Assembly: GCF_002849715.1 (NCBI RefSeq)
Contig: NZ_CP018863.1
Coordinates: 4,340,001 to 4,404,000, forward strand
Reading direction: 5' to 3'
Length of the DNA: 64,000 nucleotides
Origin: Arthrobacter crystallopoietes
Lineage (GTDB): Bacteria > Actinomycetota > Actinomycetes > Actinomycetales > Micrococcaceae
The notes beneath the pieces are model-generated. The model was not told where the DNA came from and ran no database searches. It was given only the letters and a program-made list of their open reading frames with translations. Shown piece after piece: positions 34,176 to 42,240 of this stretch. Positions within the stretch are counted from its first letter, which is position 1, and every line of letters starts with the position of its first letter. The position numbers and the translations under genes were made by a program.

Positions 34176-35432
34176 TCAGCCCGCCGAAGCCTTGGGGGCG
34201 CCAATGCCTGGGTCGATCTGGAACGGTCCGGACGCAGATGGCCGCACATCGAAATCGAAGATCGACGTCGGCAAGTACACCGTCGAGCATGAGTTGGGGA
34301 TGTCCACCACGCCGGACAGCCGGCCCTCGATCGGCGCGGCGCCCAGTAGCAGGTAGGCCTGCTCGGGGCTGTAGCCAAACTTCGTCAGGTAATCGATAGC
34401 GTGCAGGCAGGCGCGCTGGTAGGACAGGTGCGAGTCCAAATAGTGCTGCTTGCCATCCAAGGTTACCGACGTGCCGGAGAAAGCCAGCCACTCGGAAAAC
34501 TGCGGGTCCACGGTGCCGGGCATGAAGATAGCGTTCTCGCTGACGCCGTATGTGTCCATTCCGCCCTTGATCACTTCGAAACGCAGGTCGATAAACCCGC
34601 CCATTTCGATGGCCCCGCAGAAGGTGATTTCGCCGTCGCCTTGGGAGAAATGCAAGTCTCCTAGCGAGAAGTTGGCGCCGTCCACGAACACCGGGTAAAA
34701 GACCCGCGTCCCCTTGGTCAGATTCTTGATGTCCTGGTTTCCGCCGTTCTCCCGCGGCGGCGCTGTACGCGCGGCCTCGCCAGCAACCCGGTCAAAATCC
34801 GATTCCGGTACACCGCCCAGCAGCGCGGACTGCGGTTCCGGAGGCAGCGCCAGCGGCGGCACCCTGTCCGGATCGGTTGCGATCAGATCGCCCTCGCGTT
34901 TGTTCCACTTGGCCAGCAGTTCCGCCGAGGGCGCGGTGCCCATCAGCCCTGGATGGATGATGCCGTTGAAGGACACATTCGGCACGTGCCGTGAGGTTGC
35001 CTTCTGGCCGGTGAAGTCCCATATGGCCTTATATGCATCCGGAAACTGCTCCGTGAGGAAACCGCCGCCGTTGCTCTTGGCGAAAATGCCGGTGTAGCCC
35101 CAGCCTTGGCCGGCCAGCGGCCCGGAATCCTCCTGCGGAATCGGTCCTACGTCCAGAATGTCGACGACGAGCAGGTCACCCGGCTGGGCGCCCTCGATGG
35201 CGAACGGCCCGCTGAGTTTGTGCACGGTCAGCAGCGGGGCATTGAGGATATCTTCCGCGGAGTCGTCATTGACGATGGCCCCGTCGAACCATTCACGGCA
35301 GTCGATCCGGACGGACACACCTTGTTTGACCGTCGCCACTGGCGGGATCTCCGGATGGTAGCGGTTGTGTCCGACTTTTTCCTGGTCTTCGAATTTCTTG
35401 CTCGAGTCGAGCGGGAAAATGACTTCTGGCAT
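34176..35432 (-). CDS. fmdA: Formamidase / acetamidase
   Basis: Hydrolyses formamide (or other short amides) to ammonia and formate, giving a nitrogen source. The 418-aa product belongs to the acetamidase/formamidase family: VRIDCREWFDGAIVN, GDLLVVDILDVGP, the FNGIIHPGLMGTAPS segment, GDLHFSQGDGEI and GGVPESDFDRVAG are characteristic. Length fits FmdA. It is the last gene of the order amide channel - fmdB - fmdA, 40 bases after fmdB, so uptake and hydrolysis are coupled. Whether formamide or acetamide is preferred cannot be read from sequence. Confidence 0.93.
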   Translation of the reverse strand: MPEVIFPLDSSKKFEDQEKVGHNRYHPEIPPVATVKQGVSVRIDCREWFDGAIVNDDSAEDILNAPLLTVHKLSGPFAIEGAQPGDLLVVDILDVGPIPQEDSGPLAGQGWGYTGIFAKSNGGGFLTEQFPDAYKAIWDFTGQKATSRHVPNVSFNGIIHPGLMGTAPSAELLAKWNKREGDLIATDPDRVPPLALPPEPQSALLGGVPESDFDRVAGEAARTAPPRENGGNQDIKNLTKGTRVFYPVFVDGANFSLGDLHFSQGDGEITFCGAIEMGGFIDLRFEVIKGGMDTYGVSENAIFMPGTVDPQFSEWLAFSGTSVTLDGKQHYLDSHLSYQRACLHAIDYLTKFGYSPEQAYLLLGAAPIEGRLSGVVDIPNSCSTVYLPTSIFDFDVRPSASGPFQIDPGIGAPKASAG

Positions 35433-35472
35433 TAATCTCTACTCCCCTTGTTGATGTTCTGCGTCCTGCCGA

Positions 35473-35757
35473 TCAGGGCCGCGGAAGCTTCCGGTGCAGC
35501 GGATTGTGCGTATAACGTTGTTTGGGTGCCGTCCTGCCGGGCAGCCCGGAGACTACCTCTGGTTCGTGGGCGCTCTTGGCTGTGCCGTCCAGCAGTTTGT
35601 ATGCGCTGGTCCCGGCGATGGACAGTCTCGGCGGGCTGAAGACTCTGCGGACCTGACGTCCGCAGCCAGGACATTCGGCGCTCTGCGGTGCCTGTCCGAT
35701 GACGAAATTCAGCTCCACCGCATCGCACGCGGCACAGCGGTATTCGTAAAGCGTCAT
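35473..35757 (-). CDS. fmdB: FmdB family zinc-ribbon protein
   Basis: A 94-aa protein with an N-terminal zinc ribbon: MTLYEYRCAACD (C8, C11) and AECPGCG (C29, C32), then RRVFSPPRLSIAG typical of FmdB. It is a putative regulator associated with formamidase in Methylophilus; its biochemical role is unproven. The frame continues upstream, but the ATG at 35757 overlaps the channel gene stop and matches the family start. The C-terminal third is basic and low in conservation. Confidence 0.9.
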   Translation of the reverse strand: MTLYEYRCAACDAVELNFVIGQAPQSAECPGCGRQVRRVFSPPRLSIAGTSAYKLLDGTAKSAHEPEVVSGLPGRTAPKQRYTHNPLHRKLPRP

Positions 35758-36395
35758 GAAGCCGCTCCTTGTGTTGTTGCCGGCCCTATCTGGTCTGCGT
35801 CGCTCTTTTGCCGCGACCGCCCCAGGAACAACGAGGCAGCAAAGGATGCGGCGAAAACCAGCGCACCGACCCAGGCCGTGGTGGCCGTCGAGACAAAGCT
35901 GCCGCTGAGCAACAGCAGGGCGGGGATCGTACAGGTCAACCAGCCGCAGAAGATGGCAAACCACCCTGTGGCGGCCGTGATCGAGTCCTTGCCCAGGGCC
36001 ATGAGGAGGAAGAACATGAACCACAACACGGCCCACGTAATCCAGATGACGCCGAACAGCGGATCCGAGATCAGGGTGAAGCTGAGGACGCCGATGACTA
36101 TCGCGACGACAGCAACAAAGAGGCTGAACCAGCCAAGTCCCTCGGCACTGATGCCAGTCAACTGCAGGATGCCGACGTAGAGGTAGGTAAAGCCGAACAG
36201 AAACAAACCGGCCGCCGCAAACGTCGGGGCCAGTTCGCCTTGGGCCTGGGACAGCAGGACGAGCGGCACCACGGTCTGCAGGGCGCCCACAAAAAGATTG
36301 AGTATCGCGGCTGATTTTCCGGGAATCCGCCCGAGCAGCATCAGCCCATTGATGAAGAGAATTGCTCCTACGTATAACAGTCCGGCACTAGCCAT
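35754..36395 (-). CDS. AmiS/UreI family amide or urea channel
   Basis: A 213-aa membrane protein with six or seven predicted helices, of the AmiS/UreI family of channels for urea and short-chain amides. Characteristic parts are YVGAILFINGLMLLGRI, the NLFVGALQ segment, GFTYLYVGI and the WITWAVLWFMFFLLMALG helix. Placed first in an operon with fmdB and formamidase, it most likely admits formamide or acetamide. GAGG lies 5 bases before the ATG, and a candidate promoter lies about 50 bases upstream. The C-terminus is a short hydrophilic tail. Confidence 0.9.
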   Translation of the reverse strand: MASAGLLYVGAILFINGLMLLGRIPGKSAAILNLFVGALQTVVPLVLLSQAQGELAPTFAAAGLFLFGFTYLYVGILQLTGISAEGLGWFSLFVAVVAIVIGVLSFTLISDPLFGVIWITWAVLWFMFFLLMALGKDSITAATGWFAIFCGWLTCTIPALLLLSGSFVSTATTAWVGALVFAASFAASLFLGRSRQKSDADQIGPATTQGAAS

Positions 36396-36442
36396 ATTTG
36401 CCTCATCGCAAAGGAAGTGGAACTACAAACGGGTATGGGCCG

Positions 36443-36472
36443 AACCTAACAACCCATGGTTGCCCAGGTCAA
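36443..36472 (-). promoter_or_regulatory. Candidate promoter of the amide channel-fmdBA operon
   Basis: On the minus strand TTGACC (36472-36467) and TAGGTT (36448-36443) are 18 bases apart. The predicted start lies about 40 bases before the ATG at 36395, leaving room for the ribosome site. Confidence 0.5.
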
Positions 36473-36539
36473 TGGGAGACGTTGGGAAAACCCTATGGCT
36501 GGGGCTTATTGCCGCTTCCGGGGGGGGGCGACGGCCAGG

Positions 36540-37505
36540 CTACCAGCGGCCGTTGCGCGGCCTCGGCTGGCACACCGGACAGGTGTAGGAGGAACGGTTC
36601 ATGAAGATATCCCGGCGGATCTTCGTCTCCAGTCCCAGCGCGGCGCAGCGGTTGCAGTTTTCCCGCTCGCGCCCGTAGGCGTTCAGGGACCGGGCGAAGT
36701 ATCCGGAAGCACCGTTAACGTTCACGTACAGGGAGTCAAAGCTGGTGCCCCCGGCGTCCAGTGCGCGGTTCATGACGTCGCGGCAGGCTTCGACCAGCCT
36801 TTCCGCTTCCTTGCGCCGCATCGTGTCGGTGGGCCGGGCATAGTGCAGCTTGGCTGCCCAGAGAGCTTCGTCGGCGTAGATGTTGCCGATCCCGGAGATC
36901 AGGCCCTGGTCCAGTATGGCGCGCTTGATTCCAGTGCGGCGGGCACGCAGGCGGCGGTAAAACGCATCGAAAGAGAAGGCAGGATCCAGCGGATCACGGG
37001 CGATGTGCGCAGCCTCCACCGGCACCAGCGGCAGGCCGGTTTCCGACAGTCCTCCCGCGTGCCCGTCCGCCGTCGGCACCAGGTCCGCCAGGAAAACTCC
37101 GCCGAAGATCCGCTGATCGATGAAGCGCAGTTCGGCTGGCATGGGCGTGCCGTCGGTATTCGCGGCAGGGCTCAGGGTGAGGCGGACTTTCAAGTGCTTT
37201 TCATCAGGCTGGACGGAATCCTCGACCAGCAGTTGCCCGCTCATCCCGAGGTGGGCCATCAACGCAAGTTGCGGCGCACCGCCGTCGTTGTTGGTTTCTT
37301 CGCGCAGCGGCAGCCAGAGGAACTTGCCGCGGCGCGCAACGTCTTCCACCCGGGTGCCTTCGACGTTGCCGCGCAGGTCCTCGGCGCCGAGCGCATGGCG
37401 GCGGATGGAGCGCTCGTCGAGGATCTCGACGCCGGTAATGGTGCGGCCGCGTACCCACTGGGCCAGGCCGCGTCGTACTACCTCGACTTCAGGCAGTTCA
37501 GGCAT
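36540..37505 (-). CDS. mutM: Formamidopyrimidine-DNA glycosylase
   Basis: Bifunctional DNA glycosylase/AP lyase that removes 8-oxoguanine and ring-opened purines. The N-terminus [14 protein letters not shown] supplies the catalytic Pro2 and Glu3. The C-terminal zinc finger is present as CNRC and, about 20 residues later, CPVC. The 321-aa length is slightly above the usual 270-290 because of an insert near residues 75-120. The frame is open upstream, but only the ATG at 37505 gives the essential Pro2; it overlaps the rnc end by 8 bases. Confidence 0.96.
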   Translation of the reverse strand: MPELPEVEVVRRGLAQWVRGRTITGVEILDERSIRRHALGAEDLRGNVEGTRVEDVARRGKFLWLPLREETNNDGGAPQLALMAHLGMSGQLLVEDSVQPDEKHLKVRLTLSPAANTDGTPMPAELRFIDQRIFGGVFLADLVPTADGHAGGLSETGLPLVPVEAAHIARDPLDPAFSFDAFYRRLRARRTGIKRAILDQGLISGIGNIYADEALWAAKLHYARPTDTMRRKEAERLVEACRDVMNRALDAGGTSFDSLYVNVNGASGYFARSLNAYGRERENCNRCAALGLETKIRRDIFMNRSSYTCPVCQPRPRNGRW

Positions 37506-38193
37506 CTGCGGGTTCGACGGAACGCAGCTGGCGCCATGAGACGGCGGCAGCTTCCTGCTCGGCTTCCTTCTTGGAGTGGCCGGTGCCCTGGCCGTAAGCG
37601 GTGCCGCCGATGCGCAGCGTGGCCACGAACGTCCTGGCGTGGTCCGGTCCCGAGCCCTGGACGGCATATTCGACGCCGCCCATCTTGCGGGCGGCGGCCA
37701 GTTCCTGGATGCTCGTTTTCCAGTCAGTACCCGCGCCTAGTGCCTCGGCATCCGCCAGCAGAGGGGAAATGAGGCGCATGACCATTCCGCGCGCGGTTTC
37801 GATGCCGTTGACGAGGTAGGTAGCGCCGATCAGCGCTTCGACGGTGTCCGCCAGAATGGAAGACTTATCGGCGCCGTTGGTCAGCTTTTCGCCCTGGCCG
37901 AGCAGAATGTACTGGCCCAGATCCAGGTCGCGGGCAACCCCTGCCAGCGCACGGGTGCTGACGACGGCGGAACGGCGTTTTGCCAGCTCGCCCTCGGGAA
38001 GGGTGGGATTGTCGCGGTAGAGCGCATCAGTAACGGAGAAGCCGAGAATGGAGTCGCCCAGGAATTCGAGGCGCTCATTGGTCGGCAGGCCGCCGTGTTC
38101 ATACGCGTAGGAGCGATGTGTCAGAGCAAGACGAAGCGTCTCGGCGTCGATTTCGACGCCGAGACGCTTCAAAAGCTCTTCAGTTGAAGGCAT
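37498..38193 (-). CDS. rnc: Ribonuclease III
   Basis: Double-stranded RNA endonuclease that processes rRNA precursors. The 231-aa protein has the RNase III signature [12 protein letters not shown] (39-50; E43 and D47 metal ligands), the second acidic site in [15 protein letters not shown], and a C-terminal dsRNA-binding domain (about 155-225) ending [18 protein letters not shown]. Length is normal. It lies 10 bases after rpmF and overlaps mutM, forming the common actinobacterial DUF177-rpmF-rnc-mutM block. Confidence 0.96.
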   Translation of the reverse strand: MPSTEELLKRLGVEIDAETLRLALTHRSYAYEHGGLPTNERLEFLGDSILGFSVTDALYRDNPTLPEGELAKRRSAVVSTRALAGVARDLDLGQYILLGQGEKLTNGADKSSILADTVEALIGATYLVNGIETARGMVMRLISPLLADAEALGAGTDWKTSIQELAAARKMGGVEYAVQGSGPDHARTFVATLRIGGTAYGQGTGHSKKEAEQEAAAVSWRQLRSVEPADA

Positions 38194-38203
38194 GCGGACG
38201 CTA

Positions 38204-38407
38204 TTAAACGTCGGCTACCTTGCGGCCCTTGTACTCAAGGAACAGCGCGGTGCCTGCCGAGTCGGTGACGACCTTGGCCTGGTGAGGCAGGCTGTAGGTG
38301 ACACGGCCGTTCTCAACGGTCTTGACCAGGTTGGGCGCAGTTGCCTTCCACTGGGACCGGCGTGCGCGCGTATTCGAGCGGGACATTTTCCGCTTGGGAA
38401 CAGCCAC
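38204..38407 (-). CDS. rpmF: 50S ribosomal protein L32
   Basis: Ribosomal protein L32, 67 aa, starting [21 protein letters not shown], the family signature. It has no Cys residues, so it is the zinc-independent (C-minus) form used when zinc is scarce, or the only form in this genome; another copy cannot be excluded from this window. It is 2 bases downstream of the DUF177 gene and 10 bases before rnc. Confidence 0.96.
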   Translation of the reverse strand: MAVPKRKMSRSNTRARRSQWKATAPNLVKTVENGRVTYSLPHQAKVVTDSAGTALFLEYKGRKVADV

Positions 38408-38409
38408 GA

Positions 38410-39015
38410 CTAACTCTCTTCTCTCTCGTCTGACTCTGTACGTGTTGCTGCCTCATCGGCAGCTGTGCCAGCCAACCCGGCGAGGGCTGCCCAGCGAGGA
38501 TCCAAAACCTCATGTTGGTGGCCCGGATCCTCTTCAAGGCGCATCCCGCATTCAGGACAAAGGCCTTTACAGTCTTCCCGGCACACCGGCTGGAACGGCA
38601 GGGCGGTTACCACTGCGTCCCGCAACACCGGTTCGAGATCGATTGAATCGCGCTCTACCCGCCGCTGCTCTTCAGCCTCTTCATCATCCGGGCCCTGATC
38701 CTGCGGATCGAAGCCCTCGTAGTAGAAGAGTTCCTGCACCCTGACGGAGAGATCATACTCGATTGCATCCAGGCAGCGCCCGCACTCCCCCGTTACATCA
38801 ACGGTGGCAGTGCCGGAAACCAGAATACCTTCGTGTACGGACTCAAGCCGCAGATCCAGCTCCATATCAGAGCCTTCCTGCACGCCAATGAGTGCTGCAC
38901 CGAACTGATCCGGTGCAGGTACATGCTCGTTCAGGGTCCGCATAGTACCCGGGCTGCGCCCGAGATCCTTGACCGAAATGGCCAGGGGCGAATTTTGATC
39001 ATGATTCATGATCAC
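38410..39015 (-). CDS. yceD: DUF177 (YceD) family protein
   Basis: A 201-aa DUF177 protein; family members are linked to 23S rRNA accumulation and ribosome assembly (in plants and E. coli), and are co-transcribed with rpmF as here. It contains GECGRCLD and [13 protein letters not shown], four to five Cys residues that may bind zinc. The N-terminal part ([14 protein letters not shown]) is the typical start. A GTG at 39015 has AGGAG about 11 bases upstream; an ATG two codons later is an alternative. The C-terminus is acidic. Confidence 0.9.
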   Translation of the reverse strand: MIMNHDQNSPLAISVKDLGRSPGTMRTLNEHVPAPDQFGAALIGVQEGSDMELDLRLESVHEGILVSGTATVDVTGECGRCLDAIEYDLSVRVQELFYYEGFDPQDQGPDDEEAEEQRRVERDSIDLEPVLRDAVVTALPFQPVCREDCKGLCPECGMRLEEDPGHQHEVLDPRWAALAGLAGTAADEAATRTESDEREES

Positions 39016-39100
39016 AACGATGAGAACTCCTATAGAACATAGACCGACGTATTATCTTAGCGCGAAGATGCCCATACTCTCAAATGGACGCTCCGCCGGA

Positions 39101-39583
39101 CTATTGTCCTTGTTCGCCCTGCTGGAAACGTTGCAGCACGGCCTTCGGTACGAAGTCCGCGATGTCACCGCCGAGCGCCGCCACTTCCTTGATCAAAGTG
39201 GATGAGAGGTGAGTGTAATTGTTCTCCGCCGGCAGGAACACCGTTTCAACGCCAGTAAGATGACGGTTCATCCGGGCCATGGGCAGTTCGTACTGGTAAT
39301 CCTGCGTGGAACGCAACCCTTTGATGATGACACCTGCACCATGGCTGCGGCAAAATTCCGCCAGCAGGCCGTCGCCCATCGGCTCCACGGTGATCCCGCG
39401 CAGGTACGACAGGGTCTGGCGGGCCATGTCCAGGCGCACGTCCAAGGAGAACCTGTATTTCTTCGCATAGTTGGTGGAGACGGCGACGATCACTTCGTCG
39501 TACATGCTGGCGGCACGGGCAATGATTTCCACGTGCCCGTTGTGCAGGGGGTCATAGGATCCAGGGCAGACGGCTCGGCGCAT
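39101..39583 (-). CDS. coaD: Phosphopantetheine adenylyltransferase
   Basis: Transfers AMP to 4'-phosphopantetheine, the next-to-last step of coenzyme A synthesis. The 160-aa product has the nucleotidyltransferase motif GSYDPLHNGH (8-17; family GxFDPxTxGH), GLRSTQDYQYELPMA for pantetheine binding and THLSSTLIKEVA near the end. The frame runs upstream to 39613, but the ATG at 39583 fits the family. A TAGATT box ends 5 bases before it, so a nearby transcription start is possible. It is divergent from the aminotransferase gene. Confidence 0.96.
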   Translation of the reverse strand: MRRAVCPGSYDPLHNGHVEIIARAASMYDEVIVAVSTNYAKKYRFSLDVRLDMARQTLSYLRGITVEPMGDGLLAEFCRSHGAGVIIKGLRSTQDYQYELPMARMNRHLTGVETVFLPAENNYTHLSSTLIKEVAALGGDIADFVPKAVLQRFQQGEQGQ

Positions 39584-39658
39584 ATCTATGAATCTAATCC
39601 ATTCACTGCACAAGTCACACCACGTGAGCCCGCGGTTGTAGTGATATTACTGGGAGAC

Positions 39659-40900
39659 ATGAGCAGAACGGACGAAAACCTGGCCCAAGGATCCCCCTCC
39701 GGGAGCCGTGCACCGTGGCTACGCACGGCCGAAGGCGCCAACCTCCTCGGTGCGGACGGTCATTTGGGTGTGACCATCTTCGAGGAGATCACCACGCTGG
39801 CCGTTCGAACCGGCGCGATCAACCTTGGCCAGGGGTTCCCGGACGAGGACGGTCCCGACCTGATGCGGGAGGCTGCCCGTGACGCAATCTCGGCGGGCGC
39901 AAACCAGTATGCACCGGGCAAGGGAATCCCCGCGCTGCGCGAAGCGATCTCCGACCATCAACGGCGTTTCTATGGACTGACGCCGGACCCGGAGACGGAA
40001 ATCATCGTGACCACCGGGGCTACGGAAGCCTTGGCCGCCGCCCTGCTGGCCTTGACCGGCCCCGGCGACGAGGTTCTGACCTTCGAACCGTTCTACGACT
40101 CGTACGGCGCTGTGATCGCGCTCAGCGGCGCTACCCACGTCACCGCACCGTTGCTGGCGCCCGAGTTCCAGCCGGACCTGGCCGCGCTTGAGGCTGCTTT
40201 TTCCGACCGGACCCGCGTCATCCTGGTCAACAACCCGCACAATCCGATGGGCAGTGTCTTCACCCGGGAGGCGCTCACGCGCATCGTGGAGCTGGCCAAC
40301 CGACACGATGCCATCATCATCACGGATGAGGTCTACGAACACCTCACCTTCGGGGTAGCCCACATACCCGTGGCCACGCTGCCCGGCGCATCGGAGCGCA
40401 CCCTGACCATTTCCTCCGCTGGCAAAACGTTCTCGCTCACCGGATGGAAAATCGGCTGGATGAGTGGACCGGCCGAGCTGGTGGCGGCGGCGCGGACCGT
40501 CAAGCAATTTCTCAGTTATTCCTCCGGCACCCCCTTCCAGGCGGCCGTGGCGGCCGGCCTCGCGCTGGACGGATCGTTCTACGAAGACTTAGCGAACACG
40601 CTGCAGCGCAAGCGGGACATCCTGAGCGAAGGCTTGCGGGCGGCGGGCATGGACGTCTTCACGCCGCAGGGTACCTACTTCATCAATGTGGACGCGGCGC
40701 CGCTGGGCGTTACCGATGCAACAGCATTGGCCCGCCGGCTCCCCGAGCTGGTCGGTGTGGCAGCCATACCGGTTCCGGTGTTCTGCCACCCGGAAGGTGC
40801 GGAACGGACCAAGTCGCTGCTGCGCTTCGCCTTCTGCAAACGTGTGGATGTGCTGGAGGAAGCGGCGTCGCGGATCGCCACCTTGAAGGACAGGCTCTAA
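39659..40900 (+). CDS. Class I/II pyridoxal-phosphate aminotransferase
   Basis: A 413-aa fold-type I aminotransferase with the PLP Schiff-base lysine K256 in ISSAGKTFSLTGWKIGW, GATEALAAALLAL for phosphate binding, and NNPHNPMG plus IITDEVYEHL around the cofactor. The pattern INLGQGFPDEDGP is typical of the kynurenine/methionine aminotransferase (YbdL, DapC-like) group, so methionine or N-succinyl-diaminopimelate are candidate substrates. Start: ATG at 39659 with GGGAG close before it. The next gene begins 2 bases after its stop. Confidence 0.9.
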   Translation: MSRTDENLAQGSPSGSRAPWLRTAEGANLLGADGHLGVTIFEEITTLAVRTGAINLGQGFPDEDGPDLMREAARDAISAGANQYAPGKGIPALREAISDHQRRFYGLTPDPETEIIVTTGATEALAAALLALTGPGDEVLTFEPFYDSYGAVIALSGATHVTAPLLAPEFQPDLAALEAAFSDRTRVILVNNPHNPMGSVFTREALTRIVELANRHDAIIITDEVYEHLTFGVAHIPVATLPGASERTLTISSAGKTFSLTGWKIGWMSGPAELVAAARTVKQFLSYSSGTPFQAAVAAGLALDGSFYEDLANTLQRKRDILSEGLRAAGMDVFTPQGTYFINVDAAPLGVTDATALARRLPELVGVAAIPVPVFCHPEGAERTKSLLRFAFCKRVDVLEEAASRIATLKDRL

Positions 40901-40902
40901 CG

Positions 40903-41673
40903 GTGCCGAACCGGTTCCTTCGCGGCAGCGGCCTGCATGCCTCCATCGACCCGGACACCAGGGTGCCGGGAGCGTACATCCTGAGTATCGGCGGAGCCGA
41001 ACAGTCACATGTCGATCTGAAGCACCCGGAGCATGTCTTCTACGAGTATCTGCGCCGGATTGCCAACGTTGTGGATCTTGCCGGCGAACCAGGGCAGCCT
41101 CTGCGCTCCTTGCATCTGGGCGCCGGCGCACTCACGCTGGCGCGCTACCTCCAGGCCACCAGGCCGGGCTCCGAGCAGCATGCCGTGGAATTGGAACGGG
41201 AGCTGCTGGACTACGTCATCGACCAACTGCCGCTGCCCGAGGGAACCGATCTGACAGTTTATATCGGGGATGCCCGCCAGGAACTGACCTTCGGCGATAT
41301 CGACGGCGAGTTCGACGTCGTTGTTCTCGATGTCTTCGCCGGCGAAGATGCCCCGGAGCATTTGGCCACGGGCGGTTTCTACAGCGAGCTGCTCAAACTG
41401 CTGGCGCCCGGCGGAGTGCTGCTGGTCAACGTGGGTGACGACCCTCCGCTGACCTTTGCCAAGCGTCAGATCAAGGAGCTATCGGACTGTACGCCGGCGG
41501 TGGCAGTGCTGGGCGAAGCGGGCATGTTCACGAGCCGCTATGCCGGCAACCTGGTGCTCGCTGCGAGACTGGATCCGTGGCCGGAGGACTGGACGCAGTC
41601 CCTGCTGGCCGCCGGTCCACATCCTGCGCGGGTGCTCACAGGCGCCGAGCTGGAGTCATTCGTGCTGGCTTAG
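40903..41673 (+). CDS. Spermidine-synthase-like methyltransferase-fold protein
   Basis: A 256-aa Rossmann-fold protein of the spermidine synthase-like group. SLHLGAGALTLARYLQ (about 67-82) is the SAM/dcSAM-binding loop, VYIGDARQELTF and DVVVLDVFAGEDAPEHL follow, with the acidic LDVF segment in place of the spermidine-synthase DSTDP-like motif. It lacks the N-terminal beta-domain of true spermidine synthases, so polyamine synthesis is doubtful; similar proteins are annotated as fused-MFS/SpeE-like proteins of unknown substrate. GTG at 40903. Its end overlaps the convergent rsmD by 18 bases. Confidence 0.85.
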   Translation: MPNRFLRGSGLHASIDPDTRVPGAYILSIGGAEQSHVDLKHPEHVFYEYLRRIANVVDLAGEPGQPLRSLHLGAGALTLARYLQATRPGSEQHAVELERELLDYVIDQLPLPEGTDLTVYIGDARQELTFGDIDGEFDVVVLDVFAGEDAPEHLATGGFYSELLKLLAPGGVLLVNVGDDPPLTFAKRQIKELSDCTPAVAVLGEAGMFTSRYAGNLVLAARLDPWPEDWTQSLLAAGPHPARVLTGAELESFVLA

Positions 41674-42237
41674 GACCGGTTCCGCGAACCACAACTGCGT
41701 CTCACCGTATTTGCGGCCGGAAAAACACTCCAGCCCGGCCGGCCAACATGGTTCCGGCGAACGTGAGGAGCGTTCGACGACGACCACCGACCCCTCGGCC
41801 AGGAACGGCTCCAGCAGGGCCAGGATCTCCGCCAGCTTGTCTTCGGCGAGCGGATACGGCGGATCGATCAGCACCAGGTTGTAATGCCGGCCCTCCTGCA
41901 GCCGGGCGAGGTACCCCTCGGCACCGGTGCGGTGGACCTGCACCACGGCGCGGCGCAGCACGGAATTGATCATCTCGGCGTTGCGCCGGCACACGGCCGC
42001 GGCCTTCTCCGCCAGCTCGACCAGCTCAACGCGGGCTGCTCCCCTGCTGGCGCATTCGGCCCCCAAGGCACCCGACCCCGCAAAGAGGTCCAGAACGACG
42101 GCGTCATGGATGACGTCGTACGACTCGAGCCGTGAGAACAAGGCTTCCTTGACCCGATCCGTCGTCGGCCTCGTGGCGGTGCCCGGCACATTGGCCAGCG
42201 TCATGCCGCCGGCGGCCCCGGCCACCACCCGGCTCAC
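41656..42237 (-). CDS. rsmD: 16S rRNA (guanine966-N2)-methyltransferase
   Basis: Methylates G966 of 16S rRNA. The 193-aa product has the early IGRPTTDRVKEALF-like segment (here TATRPTTDRVKEALFSRL), the SAM loop DLFAGSGALGAEC and the catalytic motif LVLIDPPYPL. Length is normal. It starts 3 bases after the recG stop on the same strand. Its 3' end overlaps the convergent gene by 18 bases. Confidence 0.95.
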   Translation of the reverse strand: MSRVVAGAAGGMTLANVPGTATRPTTDRVKEALFSRLESYDVIHDAVVLDLFAGSGALGAECASRGAARVELVELAEKAAAVCRRNAEMINSVLRRAVVQVHRTGAEGYLARLQEGRHYNLVLIDPPYPLAEDKLAEILALLEPFLAEGSVVVVERSSRSPEPCWPAGLECFSGRKYGETQLWFAEPVLSQHE

Positions 42238-42240
42238 TGT

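Noticed and set aside
36520..36528. Run of nine G's just after mutM
   Set aside because: It lies outside any gene (after the mutM stop on the minus strand), so it does not break a frame; it could be a phase-variable or error-prone run but nothing supports a role.
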